Origin: Pseudomonas shirazensis
GTDB taxonomy: Bacteria; Pseudomonadota; Gammaproteobacteria; Pseudomonadales; Pseudomonadaceae
Assembly (NCBI RefSeq): GCF_014268785.2
Contig: NZ_JABWRD020000001.1
Span: 819,001 to 883,000, forward strand
DNA: 64,000 bases
Direction of reading: 5' to 3'
The notes beneath the pieces are model-generated. The model worked only from the letters and a program-made list of their open reading frames with translations. It was not told the DNA's origin and did no database searches. Shown here in pieces: positions 8,856-17,708 of this stretch; position 1 is the stretch's first letter; each line of letters starts with the position of its first letter. Both the position numbers and the translations under genes were made by a program.

Positions 8856-9020
8856 ACACTGTCTTCGATGCGTGAGTAAAAAGCACCTTAATTGTTGCTC
8901 GGCTGTCGGCATTCAAACACTTAAGGTTATATGTTAATTACTCGAATTAAGGACTGAAATTGTCTTTGCAAAATTGCTCTGATGGCCGTGCTTGAGCGCT
9001 TATTGGAAAGATATCCGCAA

Positions 9021-9066
9021 CTGTTGGCTGAGCAACAGGGTGGCAACAGTTTGTGCTGGAGCACAA
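9021..9066 (+). promoter_or_regulatory. Two dyads upstream of the sigma-54 promoter, candidate enhancer-binding sites
   Basis: The first dyad is CTGTTG-N6-CAACAG (9021-9038). The second is TTGTGCT-GG-AGCACAA (9051-9066), a perfect 7-bp inverted repeat with a two-base spacer. They end about 45-75 bases upstream of the -24 element at 9111. That is close for an upstream activating sequence but within the range used by SfnR-type and other bacterial enhancer-binding proteins. No activator gene is present in the window. Confidence 0.45.
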
Positions 9067-9110
9067 CTAGGCAAGGCGCCTGAAGGCCAGTAAACAGGTA
9101 GTTTAATAGC

Positions 9111-9126
9111 TGGCACGACACCTGCA
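9111..9126 (+). promoter_or_regulatory. Sigma-54 (-24/-12) promoter for the TonB-ABC-monooxygenase operon
   Basis: TGGCACGACACCTGCA matches the consensus TGGCACG-N4-TTGCA with a single change in the -12 element, and the GG and GC dinucleotides are separated by exactly 10 bases. Transcription would begin near 9137, leaving a leader of about 70 bases before the TTG start at 9207. Sigma-54 control of sulfur-scavenging monooxygenases (sfn genes) is known in Pseudomonas, which fits the enzymes in this operon. Confidence 0.7.
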
Positions 9127-9206
9127 ATACTCACTTTACAAGCATTCAACGGTGGCCCTCGAAACAGCGAGGTGCGGCGGTGATATATATAAAGGGAGTA
9201 TCAGCA

Positions 9207-11306
9207 TTGCGTGCGAAAGTTCGACTTACCGGTCACCCGCTGGGCAACGCCGCCAGTGTGGCAGTGCTGATGGCGCTGCTCACCCCCTCGGTATTTGCTG
9301 CCGGGGAGTCCACCCTCGGCACAGTTACTGTCACCGGCGCCGCAGCCAGTGGCGCTCAGAAGGATCAGAAGCGCCTGCAGAAGGTTGCCGGCAATACTGC
9401 AGTGATCGACAACCGTCAGGTCGAGCAGGGCCGTGCTGCCAATGCCGAAGACGTTCTCGCCCTGCAGCCGGGGGTGTTCGCCCAAGGCACCAGCGGCACC
9501 GCCGCGAACAAGATTTCGATCCGCGGTTCCGGGCTCAATACCTTCTATCAAGGCTACGTGCTGGGCACCAAGTTTCTTTTCGACGGCCTGCCGATCACCG
9601 GTCCCGGCGGCACTCAAGAAGACTTCCTCGACATGCAGGGCATCGACCACACCGAGGTCTTATATGGCGGCAACGCCTCTGAGTACGCAGCGCTGTCGCT
9701 GGGCGGTGCGATCAATTTCGTCAGCAAGACCGGGCGCACCGACCCGGGTAATTACGCCCGCTTCGAGGTGGGCAGCTACGGCTACCGCAAGCAACAGCTG
9801 AGCACCGGTGGCGTTGTCGGCGACAGCGACTATTACATCAACGTGCTGCACAACGAGCGCGACGGCTATCAGGACCAGGCCAACAACGAAGGCCGCGGCC
9901 TGGCTGCCAACTTCGGTCACGTATTCAGCCCAAAGCTGGAAACCCGGCTGTTCGTCAAATACCGCGAGGAGCAACTCACCAACGGCAACACGCTGACCCG
10001 CCAACAGCTCAAGCACGACCCGCGCAGCAATAGCGCCCCGACCGGACGGCGCAAGGACGGCACCACCTTCATCGGCAACAAGACCACCTACACCTTCGAC
10101 GATGGCAACAAACTCGAAGTCGGCGCTTCATACAACAACTACCCCTTGCTCAACGGCTGGCGCTACTCGCCCACGCCCCAGGACTGGCGCTCCAAGGACA
10201 TCAACCTGACCCTGCGCTATTTCCGTACCGGCGACCGCCTGTTCGGCCTGCCCAGCGACAGCAGCGTCATCTTCAGCAACACCCGGGCTTCGCTGGCTGA
10301 CGTCAAGTCGCACAATCGCAGCACCGGCGCGAAAATCCAGGAGACCAACTACACCGGCTCGCGGGACACGGTGCTGACGTTCGGCAACGAGCTGCAATTG
10401 ACCGATGCTCTGTGGCTGTCCTCCGGCTTGTCGTTCGTCAATATCCGCCGCAAGGCCGAGATCGAAGGCACCACGCTGACCACGGCCAACACCAGCAACC
10501 TGCCGACCCGCGTTGAATATGTCGAAAATGATCTGGCGCCGCGGCTCGGCCTGCGCTATCAGATCAACCCCGAATTCCAGCTGTTCGGCAATGTCAGCCG
10601 CAGCATCGACCCGCCGGTGACCTGGCAGTTGGGCAGTACTGGCAACCCGTTCCTCTATGATGTGCGGCCACAAAAAGCCACCACCTTCGAAGTTGGTGTG
10701 CGCGGCAGTCATGGCATCTTCGATGGCAGCCTGACCCTGTACCGCTCGTGGGTACAGGATGAGCTGCTGACCGTGGTGGTGCGCCAGGCCAGCGCCACCC
10801 AGGACCAACTGACGGCGACCTCGAACGCCAGCCCGACGATTCACCAAGGCATCGAAGCCGGCCTCAATGCGCTGCTCTGGACCGGTGCCAGCGGCGATAC
10901 CCTCGACCTGCGCCAGGCCTACACCCTCAACGACTTCAAGTACCGCGACGACGACACCTTCGGCGGCAACGAACTGCCAAGCCTGCCGCGCCAGGTGTAC
11001 CAGGCTGAACTGGCCTACCGCCAGGCCAGCGGTTTCTACGCCTCGCTCAACCTGCGCGCAGCCTCCAGCTATTACATCGATTACGCCAACACCTGGCAGG
11101 CGCCGTCGTACCTGCTGTGGGGGGCCAAGGTCGGCTTCCAGGCGCCGAGCCGCAAGTGGGAAGTGTTTGCTGACCTGCGCAACCTCACCGACCAGCGCTA
11201 CGCCAGTGCGGCCAACACCGCCTACAACGCCAACGGCCGCGACTCTGCCAATTTTTATCCGGGTGATGCGTTCTCAGTCACCACCGGCGTAGCGGTGCGC
11301 TTCTGA
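9207..11306 (+). CDS. TonB-dependent outer-membrane receptor, first gene of the ABC/monooxygenase operon
   Basis: A 699-residue receptor with a signal peptide (RAKVRLTGHPLG..LTPSVFA-AGE), the TonB-box-like TLGTVTVTGA, a plug domain (LALQPGVFAQG, KISIRGSGLNTF) and a barrel ending VAVRF. The start is taken as the TTG at 9207 because AAGGGAG (9192-9198) lies eight bases upstream; an in-frame GTG at 9180 has no ribosome site. It is a paralogue of the divergent receptor at 6612-8726. Its stop overlaps the start of the lipoprotein gene (TGATG at 11304-11308), which ties outer-membrane uptake to the ABC importer. The ligand is unknown; the context suggests an organosulfur compound. Confidence 0.93.
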   Translation: MRAKVRLTGHPLGNAASVAVLMALLTPSVFAAGESTLGTVTVTGAAASGAQKDQKRLQKVAGNTAVIDNRQVEQGRAANAEDVLALQPGVFAQGTSGTAANKISIRGSGLNTFYQGYVLGTKFLFDGLPITGPGGTQEDFLDMQGIDHTEVLYGGNASEYAALSLGGAINFVSKTGRTDPGNYARFEVGSYGYRKQQLSTGGVVGDSDYYINVLHNERDGYQDQANNEGRGLAANFGHVFSPKLETRLFVKYREEQLTNGNTLTRQQLKHDPRSNSAPTGRRKDGTTFIGNKTTYTFDDGNKLEVGASYNNYPLLNGWRYSPTPQDWRSKDINLTLRYFRTGDRLFGLPSDSSVIFSNTRASLADVKSHNRSTGAKIQETNYTGSRDTVLTFGNELQLTDALWLSSGLSFVNIRRKAEIEGTTLTTANTSNLPTRVEYVENDLAPRLGLRYQINPEFQLFGNVSRSIDPPVTWQLGSTGNPFLYDVRPQKATTFEVGVRGSHGIFDGSLTLYRSWVQDELLTVVVRQASATQDQLTATSNASPTIHQGIEAGLNALLWTGASGDTLDLRQAYTLNDFKYRDDDTFGGNELPSLPRQVYQAELAYRQASGFYASLNLRAASSYYIDYANTWQAPSYLLWGAKVGFQAPSRKWEVFADLRNLTDQRYASAANTAYNANGRDSANFYPGDAFSVTTGVAVRF

Positions 11307-13027
11307 TGCCGGCTGCCCAAAGGCACATGCTGACGCCGATGCTGCTGGCCAGCGCGCTGCTGTTCGGCGGCTGCTCGCCACCCGCGCCGCCGCACACGGC
11401 AAGCAGCCTCAAAGGCGAGGCGGTGACGGCCGTCAACGGCATCATGCGCTACCCGGCGAGTGATTTTGTCGAGCAGCGTGAGGGCCTGCGCGGTGGCACC
11501 TTGCGCGTGTCTGCCGCAACCGATTCGGGCAGCTTCGACATCCACGGCTTGTCCCACGGCAACATGCAGTGGTTGGGGCGGATCCTGTTCGATTGCCTGG
11601 TCTATCAGGCCGAAGACGGCACGCTGACGCCCTGGCTGGCGAAAGCCTGGGATATCAGTGCCGATGGGCTGACCTATACCTTTCACTTGCGCGATGACGT
11701 CACCTTCAGCGACGGCGCGCGGTTCGATGCCGAGACAGTGCGGCTGAACCTTGAGCACATGCGTGACCCGGCGACCAAGTCGCCGCTGGCGGCCGCTTAT
11801 ATTGCGCCTTACCTCAAAGGCCGGGTGATCGACGATTTCACCTTCGAGGCGACCCTGCGCGAGCCTTACGCGCCGTTCCTCGACGTGCTCTCGCAGGCAT
11901 GGCTGGGCATGATTTCGCCGAAGCAGATCCTGGAGGCACCTCGTAGCATCGCGACACGGCCGATCGGCAGCGGGCCGTTCGTGCTCGACAGCTACGTGCG
12001 TGACCAAGGCGCGATGTTCAGCCGTCGCGCTGGCTATGATTGGTCGCCGCCGGCCATCAAGCATCAGGGCGAGGCTTATCTGGATCGGCTCGAACTGAGC
12101 TATGTGCCCGAGGCGATGATCCGCTACACCGCACTGGAAGCCGGCGACAGCGACATGGCCCTCGACGCACCGCCGCAGAACGCCGCTGCGATCCGCGCCA
12201 ACCCGCAATTGACCCTGCGCAGCCGGATCCGCAAAGGCAATCCTGCGCGCAGCATCACCTTCAATGTCGAGCGGGTGCCGTTTGACGACGTGCGGGTGCG
12301 CCAGGCCATGGCCAAAGCCATCGACCGCGACGGCCTGGCATGGATATCGGGCTTTGGCGAGTTTCTCGCCAAGGGCGACTATCTCGCCGTGAATACCCCA
12401 GGCTATGACCCGGTCGCGCAGGACGCACTGGCGTTCGACCCGGCCACAGCCAATCGCCTGCTGGATGCGGCCGGCTGGACCGAGCGCGCTGCCGACGGCG
12501 TACGCATGCGCAACGGCCAGCGCCTGCAAGCGACCTTGCTCACCTATGACAACCCGGCGTTTCCGGCCAACGTTGCAGTGGCGGTACAAGCCGATCTGCG
12601 CAAGATCGGCTTTGCCATGGCCATCGAAGTACTGCCGCTGACGCGGGTCATGCAGCTGCGCTACGCCGGGGAGTTCGATGCCATCGGTGGCGGCTACTGG
12701 CACACCAATACGGCTGACGGCCTGTACATCCTCTATCACAGCAATGCCATTCCCAGCGCGCGTTTGATTGGTCAGAACGTTGGCCATTTTCGTGATGCGC
12801 AACTGGACCAATACCTGGGCGAGGCGCGCCGCAGCACCGACCCGCAGCGGCGTCGCGAGCTCTATCGGCTGGCCCAGCAACGGCTCGGCGAGACCGTGCC
12901 AGCAGTGCCGTCGGTAGAAAGCCAGATGCTGCTGGCCTACCGCAAGGCCGTCGGCGGCGTGCTGTTCGACGGCTCACACAATGTCCCTCTGTTCACCAGC
13001 GTGTGGCTGGCCAAGGAGCAACCATGA
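11306..13027 (+). CDS. ABC transporter substrate-binding lipoprotein, peptide/nickel class (SBP family 5)
   Basis: A 573-residue solute-binding protein of the DppA/OppA/NikA type. A lipoprotein signal ends LLFGGC, with Cys23 as the lipidated residue. Family features include LAKAWDISADGLTYTFHLRD, DGARFDAETVRLNLEHM and VRQAMAKAIDRDGL. It would hand a substrate arriving through the TonB receptor to the inner-membrane permeases. The start overlaps the receptor stop and its own stop overlaps the permease start (ATGA at 13024-13027), so all three are translationally coupled. This family binds peptides, opines, nickel chelates and various small organics, so the ligand cannot be deduced from sequence alone. 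Confidence 0.92.
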   Translation: MPAAQRHMLTPMLLASALLFGGCSPPAPPHTASSLKGEAVTAVNGIMRYPASDFVEQREGLRGGTLRVSAATDSGSFDIHGLSHGNMQWLGRILFDCLVYQAEDGTLTPWLAKAWDISADGLTYTFHLRDDVTFSDGARFDAETVRLNLEHMRDPATKSPLAAAYIAPYLKGRVIDDFTFEATLREPYAPFLDVLSQAWLGMISPKQILEAPRSIATRPIGSGPFVLDSYVRDQGAMFSRRAGYDWSPPAIKHQGEAYLDRLELSYVPEAMIRYTALEAGDSDMALDAPPQNAAAIRANPQLTLRSRIRKGNPARSITFNVERVPFDDVRVRQAMAKAIDRDGLAWISGFGEFLAKGDYLAVNTPGYDPVAQDALAFDPATANRLLDAAGWTERAADGVRMRNGQRLQATLLTYDNPAFPANVAVAVQADLRKIGFAMAIEVLPLTRVMQLRYAGEFDAIGGGYWHTNTADGLYILYHSNAIPSARLIGQNVGHFRDAQLDQYLGEARRSTDPQRRRELYRLAQQRLGETVPAVPSVESQMLLAYRKAVGGVLFDGSHNVPLFTSVWLAKEQP

Positions 13028-13956
13028 AGTTAGTGGCGACGGTACTGCGCCGCCTGCGCGATGGTGTGATTGTGCTGTGGGCGGCGGCCAGCCTCACTTT
13101 TCTGGGCATGCAGCACAGTGGCGGTGATACCGCGCTGGCGATTGTCGGCGGCCCGGATGCGATGCCCAGCGCCGAGCTGTTGGCCCAGGTGCGCGCCGAG
13201 TACGGCCTTGATCAGCCGCTGTGGCGGCAGTACCTGAGCTACCTGGGACGCCTTGCTCAGGGTGATCTTGGCGAGTCGTACCGCTTGCGTATCTCGGTAG
13301 TGCAGGCGATCGGCGAGCAACTCGGGGCGACCTTGGCCCTGGCCAGCACTGCAGCGTTGCTGGCGGTAGCGCTGGCCCTGGCGTCGGCGCTGCTCACCGC
13401 CAACCGCGGACGGCGCTTGCGAGCGCTGGTATCGGGGGGCGAGTTGGTGCTCTCGGCGGTGCCCAATTTCGTCATCGGGACGGTGCTGCTGCTCGCCTTT
13501 AGTTTCTATTTCCACTTGCTGCCGCCGTCCGGCTCGGCCGGCTGGCAGTCGCTGCTGCTGCCCAGTCTGGCGCTGGGTCTGCCCATCGCTGCGCTGCTGG
13601 CGCAGGTGCTGCGCCAGTCACTGGAACAGGTGCTCGAGCAACCCTTCATCACTCAGGCACGCGCCCGCGGCATGTCCGATACCGGCGTGCGCCTGCGCCA
13701 TGCCTTGCGTCACGCGCTGGTGCCGTTGGTGACGCTGGCCGGATATGTATTCGCCAGCCTGCTCGGCGGGGCGGTGGTGCTCGAGCTGCTGTTCGGCCGC
13801 CAGGGCATCGGCCGCTTGATGCTCGACGCGACTGCCAACAAGGACGTGCCGCTGGTGCTCGGCGTGACCTTGCTGGCTGCTGCCATCTACGTGCTGGTCA
13901 ATCTGCTGGTGGACCTGTTGACCCAGGCCATCGACCCGCGCACTGCCCACCATTGA
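13024..13956 (+). CDS. ABC transporter permease, DppB/OppB type
   Basis: A 310-residue inner-membrane protein with about six membrane segments. The first is near residues 12-28; others are around LALASTAALLAVALALASALL and FVIGTVLLLAFSFYF. The EAA cytoplasmic loop is seen as QARARGMSDTGVRLRHALRH, which contacts the ATPase. It pairs with the second permease at 17709, although three enzyme genes separate them. The start is the ATG at 13024 overlapping the lipoprotein stop; an in-frame ATG at 13003 lies inside the previous gene and is rejected. Confidence 0.92.
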   Translation: MKLVATVLRRLRDGVIVLWAAASLTFLGMQHSGGDTALAIVGGPDAMPSAELLAQVRAEYGLDQPLWRQYLSYLGRLAQGDLGESYRLRISVVQAIGEQLGATLALASTAALLAVALALASALLTANRGRRLRALVSGGELVLSAVPNFVIGTVLLLAFSFYFHLLPPSGSAGWQSLLLPSLALGLPIAALLAQVLRQSLEQVLEQPFITQARARGMSDTGVRLRHALRHALVPLVTLAGYVFASLLGGAVVLELLFGRQGIGRLMLDATANKDVPLVLGVTLLAAAIYVLVNLLVDLLTQAIDPRTAHH

Positions 13957-13975
13957 ATCCGCGAAAGGAACCGTC

Positions 13976-15232
13976 ATGAGTCATCCATCGAACACTGCAA
14001 TCACCGATGCCGAACTGGACGCGCGGTTCGGCCCGATCTACACCCGCATCGCCGCCGGCGCTGTTGAACGCGAGCAGCAACGAGCTCTGGCCCATGAGCC
14101 AGTGGCCTGGTTGCGCGCAGCGGGGTTTGGCGCGCTCAGGGTCCCGCAAGTCCACAGCGGGCTGGGCGCCTCGCTGCCGCAGTTGCTGCGCCAGCTGGTG
14201 CGCCTGGGACAGGCTGATTCGAATCTGCCGCAGATCTTTCGAGCGCACTTTGGCTTCGTCGAAGGTCGCCTGTCGGCAGCCGATGCTGATTCGCAGCAGT
14301 ACTGGTTTGCCCGCGTTGCGGCCGGTGAGCTGTGGGGTGCGGCCATGGCCGAGCGCACTGAAAGCACCAGCAACACGGTGCAACTGAGCGACAGCGGGGA
14401 GGGCGGCTATCGCCTCGATGGCGAAAAGTATTACTGCACCGGCACGCTCTACGCGGACTGGGTTGCAGCCGTGGCCAACCATGGCGACGACTTCGTCAGC
14501 CTGGCGGTGCCGACCCGCGCGGCCGGGGTTGAAGTGGTCGATGACTGGGACGGCTTCGGCCAGCGCCTGACCGGCAGCGGCACCACTCGCTTCAACCACG
14601 TTGCCGTCCCCGATCGGCACATTCTGCGTCGTTTTGCCAAGCGCGAACTGCGCGCCGAATCGTACCTGACGGCGTTCTACCAGGCCGTTCACCTGGCCAC
14701 CCTGGCAGGCATCGCCCGGGCTGTCCTGGCGGATGCCGTGGGCTTTGTACAGGGCCGCACCCGCGCGTTCGGCTTGCCCGGCCAGTCGCGACCGGCTGAC
14801 GACCCACTGGTGCAGCAAGTGGTCGGGCGCCTGTCGAGCCTGGCCTTCAGTGCCGAGACGCAGGTTGGCGCGGTTGGCCAGAGCCTGCAGGCTGCATTTG
14901 CAGCCGGCCAGCTCGGCGCAGTGCCGGAGCAGCTCTACACCGATGCCGAAGTGCACGCCTTCCAGGCGCAACAAATCGTTTTGCCGCAAGTACTTGAGGC
15001 GACCAGCTTGCTGTTCGAAGTCGGCGGCGCTTCGGCCACCAGCAACCAGCGCCGGCTCGACCGCCACTGGCGCAACGCGCGCACCCTGGCATCACACAAT
15101 CCGGCGATCTATCGCGAGCAGGCGCTGGGCAACTACTACCTCAACGGCATCAGCCCGGCTGCCGCCTGGCGGGCCAAACAGTCGGCAGCCAGTGACGTGC
15201 AGCCTGCCTTCGATGAAGCCAGCGCTGTCTGA
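13976..15232 (+). CDS. Acyl-CoA dehydrogenase-fold flavin monooxygenase, DszC/SfnB-like
   Basis: A 418-residue protein of the acyl-CoA dehydrogenase fold: an alpha N-terminal domain (1-125), a beta domain (GAAMAERTESTSNT, then GEKYYCTGTLYADW) and a C-terminal helical bundle (AETQVGAVGQSLQAAF; LFEVGGASAT). Residues in the GEKYYCTG and LDRHWRNARTLASHNP regions match the branch that acts as reduced-flavin monooxygenases (DszC of dibenzothiophene desulfurisation, SfnB of dimethyl sulfone use) rather than true dehydrogenases. Those enzymes use FMNH2 from a separate reductase to oxygenate sulfur. An AAAGGA ribosome site supports the ATG at 13976. No flavin reductase gene is in the operon, so one encoded elsewhere would be needed. 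Confidence 0.82.
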   Translation: MSHPSNTAITDAELDARFGPIYTRIAAGAVEREQQRALAHEPVAWLRAAGFGALRVPQVHSGLGASLPQLLRQLVRLGQADSNLPQIFRAHFGFVEGRLSAADADSQQYWFARVAAGELWGAAMAERTESTSNTVQLSDSGEGGYRLDGEKYYCTGTLYADWVAAVANHGDDFVSLAVPTRAAGVEVVDDWDGFGQRLTGSGTTRFNHVAVPDRHILRRFAKRELRAESYLTAFYQAVHLATLAGIARAVLADAVGFVQGRTRAFGLPGQSRPADDPLVQQVVGRLSSLAFSAETQVGAVGQSLQAAFAAGQLGAVPEQLYTDAEVHAFQAQQIVLPQVLEATSLLFEVGGASATSNQRRLDRHWRNARTLASHNPAIYREQALGNYYLNGISPAAAWRAKQSAASDVQPAFDEASAV

Positions 15233-15246
15233 ACAGGAGCAACCCC

Positions 15247-16626
15247 ATGACGCAAGCAAAACAGATGAGCCTGGGCATGAACATTCTCGGCTTTGGCTCA
15301 CACTCCGGCGCCTGGCGTCAGGGCGAGGCTGGGCTGAATGCCTACATCGACGTCGACTATTACCGCAACATCGCGCGCATCTCCGAACGTGGCTGCCTTG
15401 ACGCGATCTTTCTCGCCGATGGCCCGGCATTGCCACCGGATGTCGCCAGCCAGCCGGGCGGGCGCCTGGAGCCGACCCTGCTGCTTACCGCCGTGGCAGC
15501 GGCCACCGAACATATTGGCGTCATCGCCACCTGTTCCAGTACCTACAACGAGCCGTTCAACCTGGCCCGGCGGATCGCCTCGCTGGATCACATCAGCGGC
15601 GGCCGTGCCGCCTGGAACGTGGTCACCAACGCCGGCGATGCCGCCGCGCAAAACTTCGGCCTCAGCGGTGCGCCGCTGCATGTCGACCGCTATGGCCGTG
15701 CCGAGGAATTCGTCGAGGTAACCCTCAAACTGTGGGACAGCTGGGAGGACGACGCGATCATTGGCGACCGCGCCACAGGCCGCTTTGCCGACCCGAGCAA
15801 AGTGCACACGGTGGACTTCAAGGGCGAGCACTTTCAGATCAAGGGCCCGCTCAACCTGCCACGCTCGCCGCAAGGCCGGCCAGTGCTGGTCCAGGCCGGT
15901 TCGTCCAAAGGCGGCAAAGCGCTTGGCTCACGTTATGCCGATGCGATCTTCACCACCCAGACCACCTTGCCCGACGGCCTGGCCTTTTATCGCGAGATGA
16001 AACAGCGGGCCAAAGCCTGGGGCCGCGACCCGCGGCACTTGAAGATCATGCCTGGGCTGTCGACGGTAATCGGCAGCACCGAAGCCGAGGCCCACGCGCG
16101 CTTCGACCAGCTCAATGCCTGGCACGGTGAGCACGGCTTGTTGCAGCAGGTGGCCGGGCGGATCGGCATTGATGCCCGCGAACTGGACCCGGACGCGCCG
16201 CTGCCCTGGACGCAAATCGGCGCTGTAGCGGACTTCGAGCGCGGCTCGCATGGGTTTCTCGAGGCGCAACTGAACTTGGCCCGGCGCGAGAACCTGACCA
16301 TCCGCGAGCTGTCGCGGCGGATTCTGGTCGGCCACCGTTTGGCGGTGGGCACGCCCGAGCAGGTTGCCGACACTCTGGCCGAATGGTTCCTCGCTGGCGC
16401 CGGCGATGGCTTCAACATCATGCCGGACATGTTTCCGTCGGGCGCGCAGGTGTTCGTCGAAGAGGTAGTTCCGCTGCTGCAGAAGCGTGGTTTGTTCCGC
16501 CGCGAATACCAGGGCCGCACCTTGCGCGATCACCTCGGCTTGCCCAAGGCCGTCAATCAGTACACCCAGGCCAGCAGCGCAGAGCTATCGGCTGGCCTGA
16601 GCCCTTCGCCTTCCGTCATTTATTGA
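15247..16626 (+). CDS. LLM-class FMN-dependent monooxygenase, NtaA/SnaA/DszA family
   Basis: A 459-residue TIM-barrel enzyme of the bacterial luciferase superfamily. Family hallmarks are MSLGMNILGFGSHSGAW at the N-terminus, ARRIASLDHISGGRAAWNVV, HFQIKGPLNLPRSPQGRPVL and the QAGSS-KGG flavin phosphate-binding region. DszA, NtaA and SnaA cleave C-S or C-N bonds with FMNH2 and oxygen. Together with the upstream DszC-like enzyme it would give a two-step oxygenation and cleavage, the logic used in organosulfur assimilation. An AGGAG ribosome site stands eight bases before the ATG. The substrate is unproven; a nitrogen-containing ligand remains possible. Confidence 0.88.
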   Translation: MTQAKQMSLGMNILGFGSHSGAWRQGEAGLNAYIDVDYYRNIARISERGCLDAIFLADGPALPPDVASQPGGRLEPTLLLTAVAAATEHIGVIATCSSTYNEPFNLARRIASLDHISGGRAAWNVVTNAGDAAAQNFGLSGAPLHVDRYGRAEEFVEVTLKLWDSWEDDAIIGDRATGRFADPSKVHTVDFKGEHFQIKGPLNLPRSPQGRPVLVQAGSSKGGKALGSRYADAIFTTQTTLPDGLAFYREMKQRAKAWGRDPRHLKIMPGLSTVIGSTEAEAHARFDQLNAWHGEHGLLQQVAGRIGIDARELDPDAPLPWTQIGAVADFERGSHGFLEAQLNLARRENLTIRELSRRILVGHRLAVGTPEQVADTLAEWFLAGAGDGFNIMPDMFPSGAQVFVEEVVPLLQKRGLFRREYQGRTLRDHLGLPKAVNQYTQASSAELSAGLSPSPSVIY

Positions 16627-16639
16627 AAAGGATCACACC

Positions 16640-17695
16640 ATGCAGTACCGCCGCCTGGGCCACACCGACCTCAACGTCAGCCTGCTCAGCCTTGGCTCGA
16701 TGACCTGGGGCCACCAGAACACCGAGCAGGATGCCCACCAGCAACTGGACGCCGCCGTCGCCGCCGGGATCAATCTGATCGATACCGCCGAGATGTACCC
16801 AACGCCGACCCGGGCCGAAACCTGGACCACCACGGAGCGCTTCATCGGCAGTTGGCTTGCTGCACGCGGTAACCGCGACAAACTGGTGCTAGCAAGCAAG
16901 ATTGCCGGGCCGTCGCGTGATCCTGCCGGGCAGACGCACATTCGTGACGGCCTCTCGCACCATGATCGGCGCAATATCGTTGCCGCGCTGGATGGCAGCC
17001 TCAAACGCCTGCGCACCGATTATCTGGACCTGTATCAGCTGCACTGGCCGGACCGCACCACCAACTTCTTCGGCGCGCGTGAATACCCCTACGTGGATGA
17101 CCACCCAGACAGCGCCGCAATCGCTGAAACCTTGGCGGTGCTCGACGAACAGGTCAAAGCCGGCAAGGTCCGCCATATCGGCGTTTCCAACGAAACACCG
17201 TGGGGCGTGGCGCAGTTCCTGCGGCACAGCGAACAACGTGATTTGCCGCGCATTGCCAGCATCCAGAACCCGTATAGCTTGCTCAACCGCCTGTATGAGA
17301 ACGGCTTGTCGGAGTTCAGCCACCGTGACGGCGTGAGCTTGCTGGCGTATTCACCGCTGGCGTTCGGCACGCTGACCGGCAAATACCTCGATGGCGCACA
17401 CCCCGAAGGCGCGCGCCTCTCGTCGGTGTACCGCACCTTCAACCGCTACGACAGCAGTGAAGCCAACAGCGCCATCGCCAGCTATGTGCAGATCGCCGCC
17501 AAGCGAGGTTTGAGCCCAGCGCAGCTGGCGCTGGCCTTCGTCATCCGTCAGCCGTTCGTAGCCAGTGCCATTACTGGCCAGACCAGCCTGGCACAGTTGC
17601 ACGACAACCTCGGTGCGCTGGAGCTGCAACTCGATGACGAACTGCTGGCCGAGATTCAGGCTGTGCATCGGCGTACGCCGAATCCGGCGCCTTGA
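16640..17695 (+). CDS. Aldo/keto reductase, Tas-like
   Basis: A 351-residue (alpha/beta)8 oxidoreductase. The catalytic tetrad is visible: Asp and Tyr in NLIDTAEMYPTP, Lys in LVLASKIAG and His in YLDLYQLHWPDR. The NADPH site is suggested by SLLNRLYENG, LLAYSPLAFGTLTGKY and the C-terminal GQTSLAQLHDN. It follows the monooxygenase by 13 bases with AAGGA before the ATG. It would reduce an aldehyde or ketone, perhaps the carbonyl product released by oxygenative cleavage, using NADPH. That role is inferred from position only. Confidence 0.88.
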   Translation: MQYRRLGHTDLNVSLLSLGSMTWGHQNTEQDAHQQLDAAVAAGINLIDTAEMYPTPTRAETWTTTERFIGSWLAARGNRDKLVLASKIAGPSRDPAGQTHIRDGLSHHDRRNIVAALDGSLKRLRTDYLDLYQLHWPDRTTNFFGAREYPYVDDHPDSAAIAETLAVLDEQVKAGKVRHIGVSNETPWGVAQFLRHSEQRDLPRIASIQNPYSLLNRLYENGLSEFSHRDGVSLLAYSPLAFGTLTGKYLDGAHPEGARLSSVYRTFNRYDSSEANSAIASYVQIAAKRGLSPAQLALAFVIRQPFVASAITGQTSLAQLHDNLGALELQLDDELLAEIQAVHRRTPNPAP

Positions 17696-17708
17696 GCCAG
17701 GAGGTTGC

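Larger units (their letters stand above)
8727..9206. other. 480-base divergent intergenic region between the two TonB receptors
   Basis: No credible gene is present. The left third holds the leader of the minus-strand receptor and a GC palindrome at 8840-8855. The middle (about 8880-8950) is AT-rich. The right third holds two dyads and a sigma-54 type promoter serving the plus-strand operon. Short open frames here lack ribosome sites and homology-like features. Confidence 0.7.
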
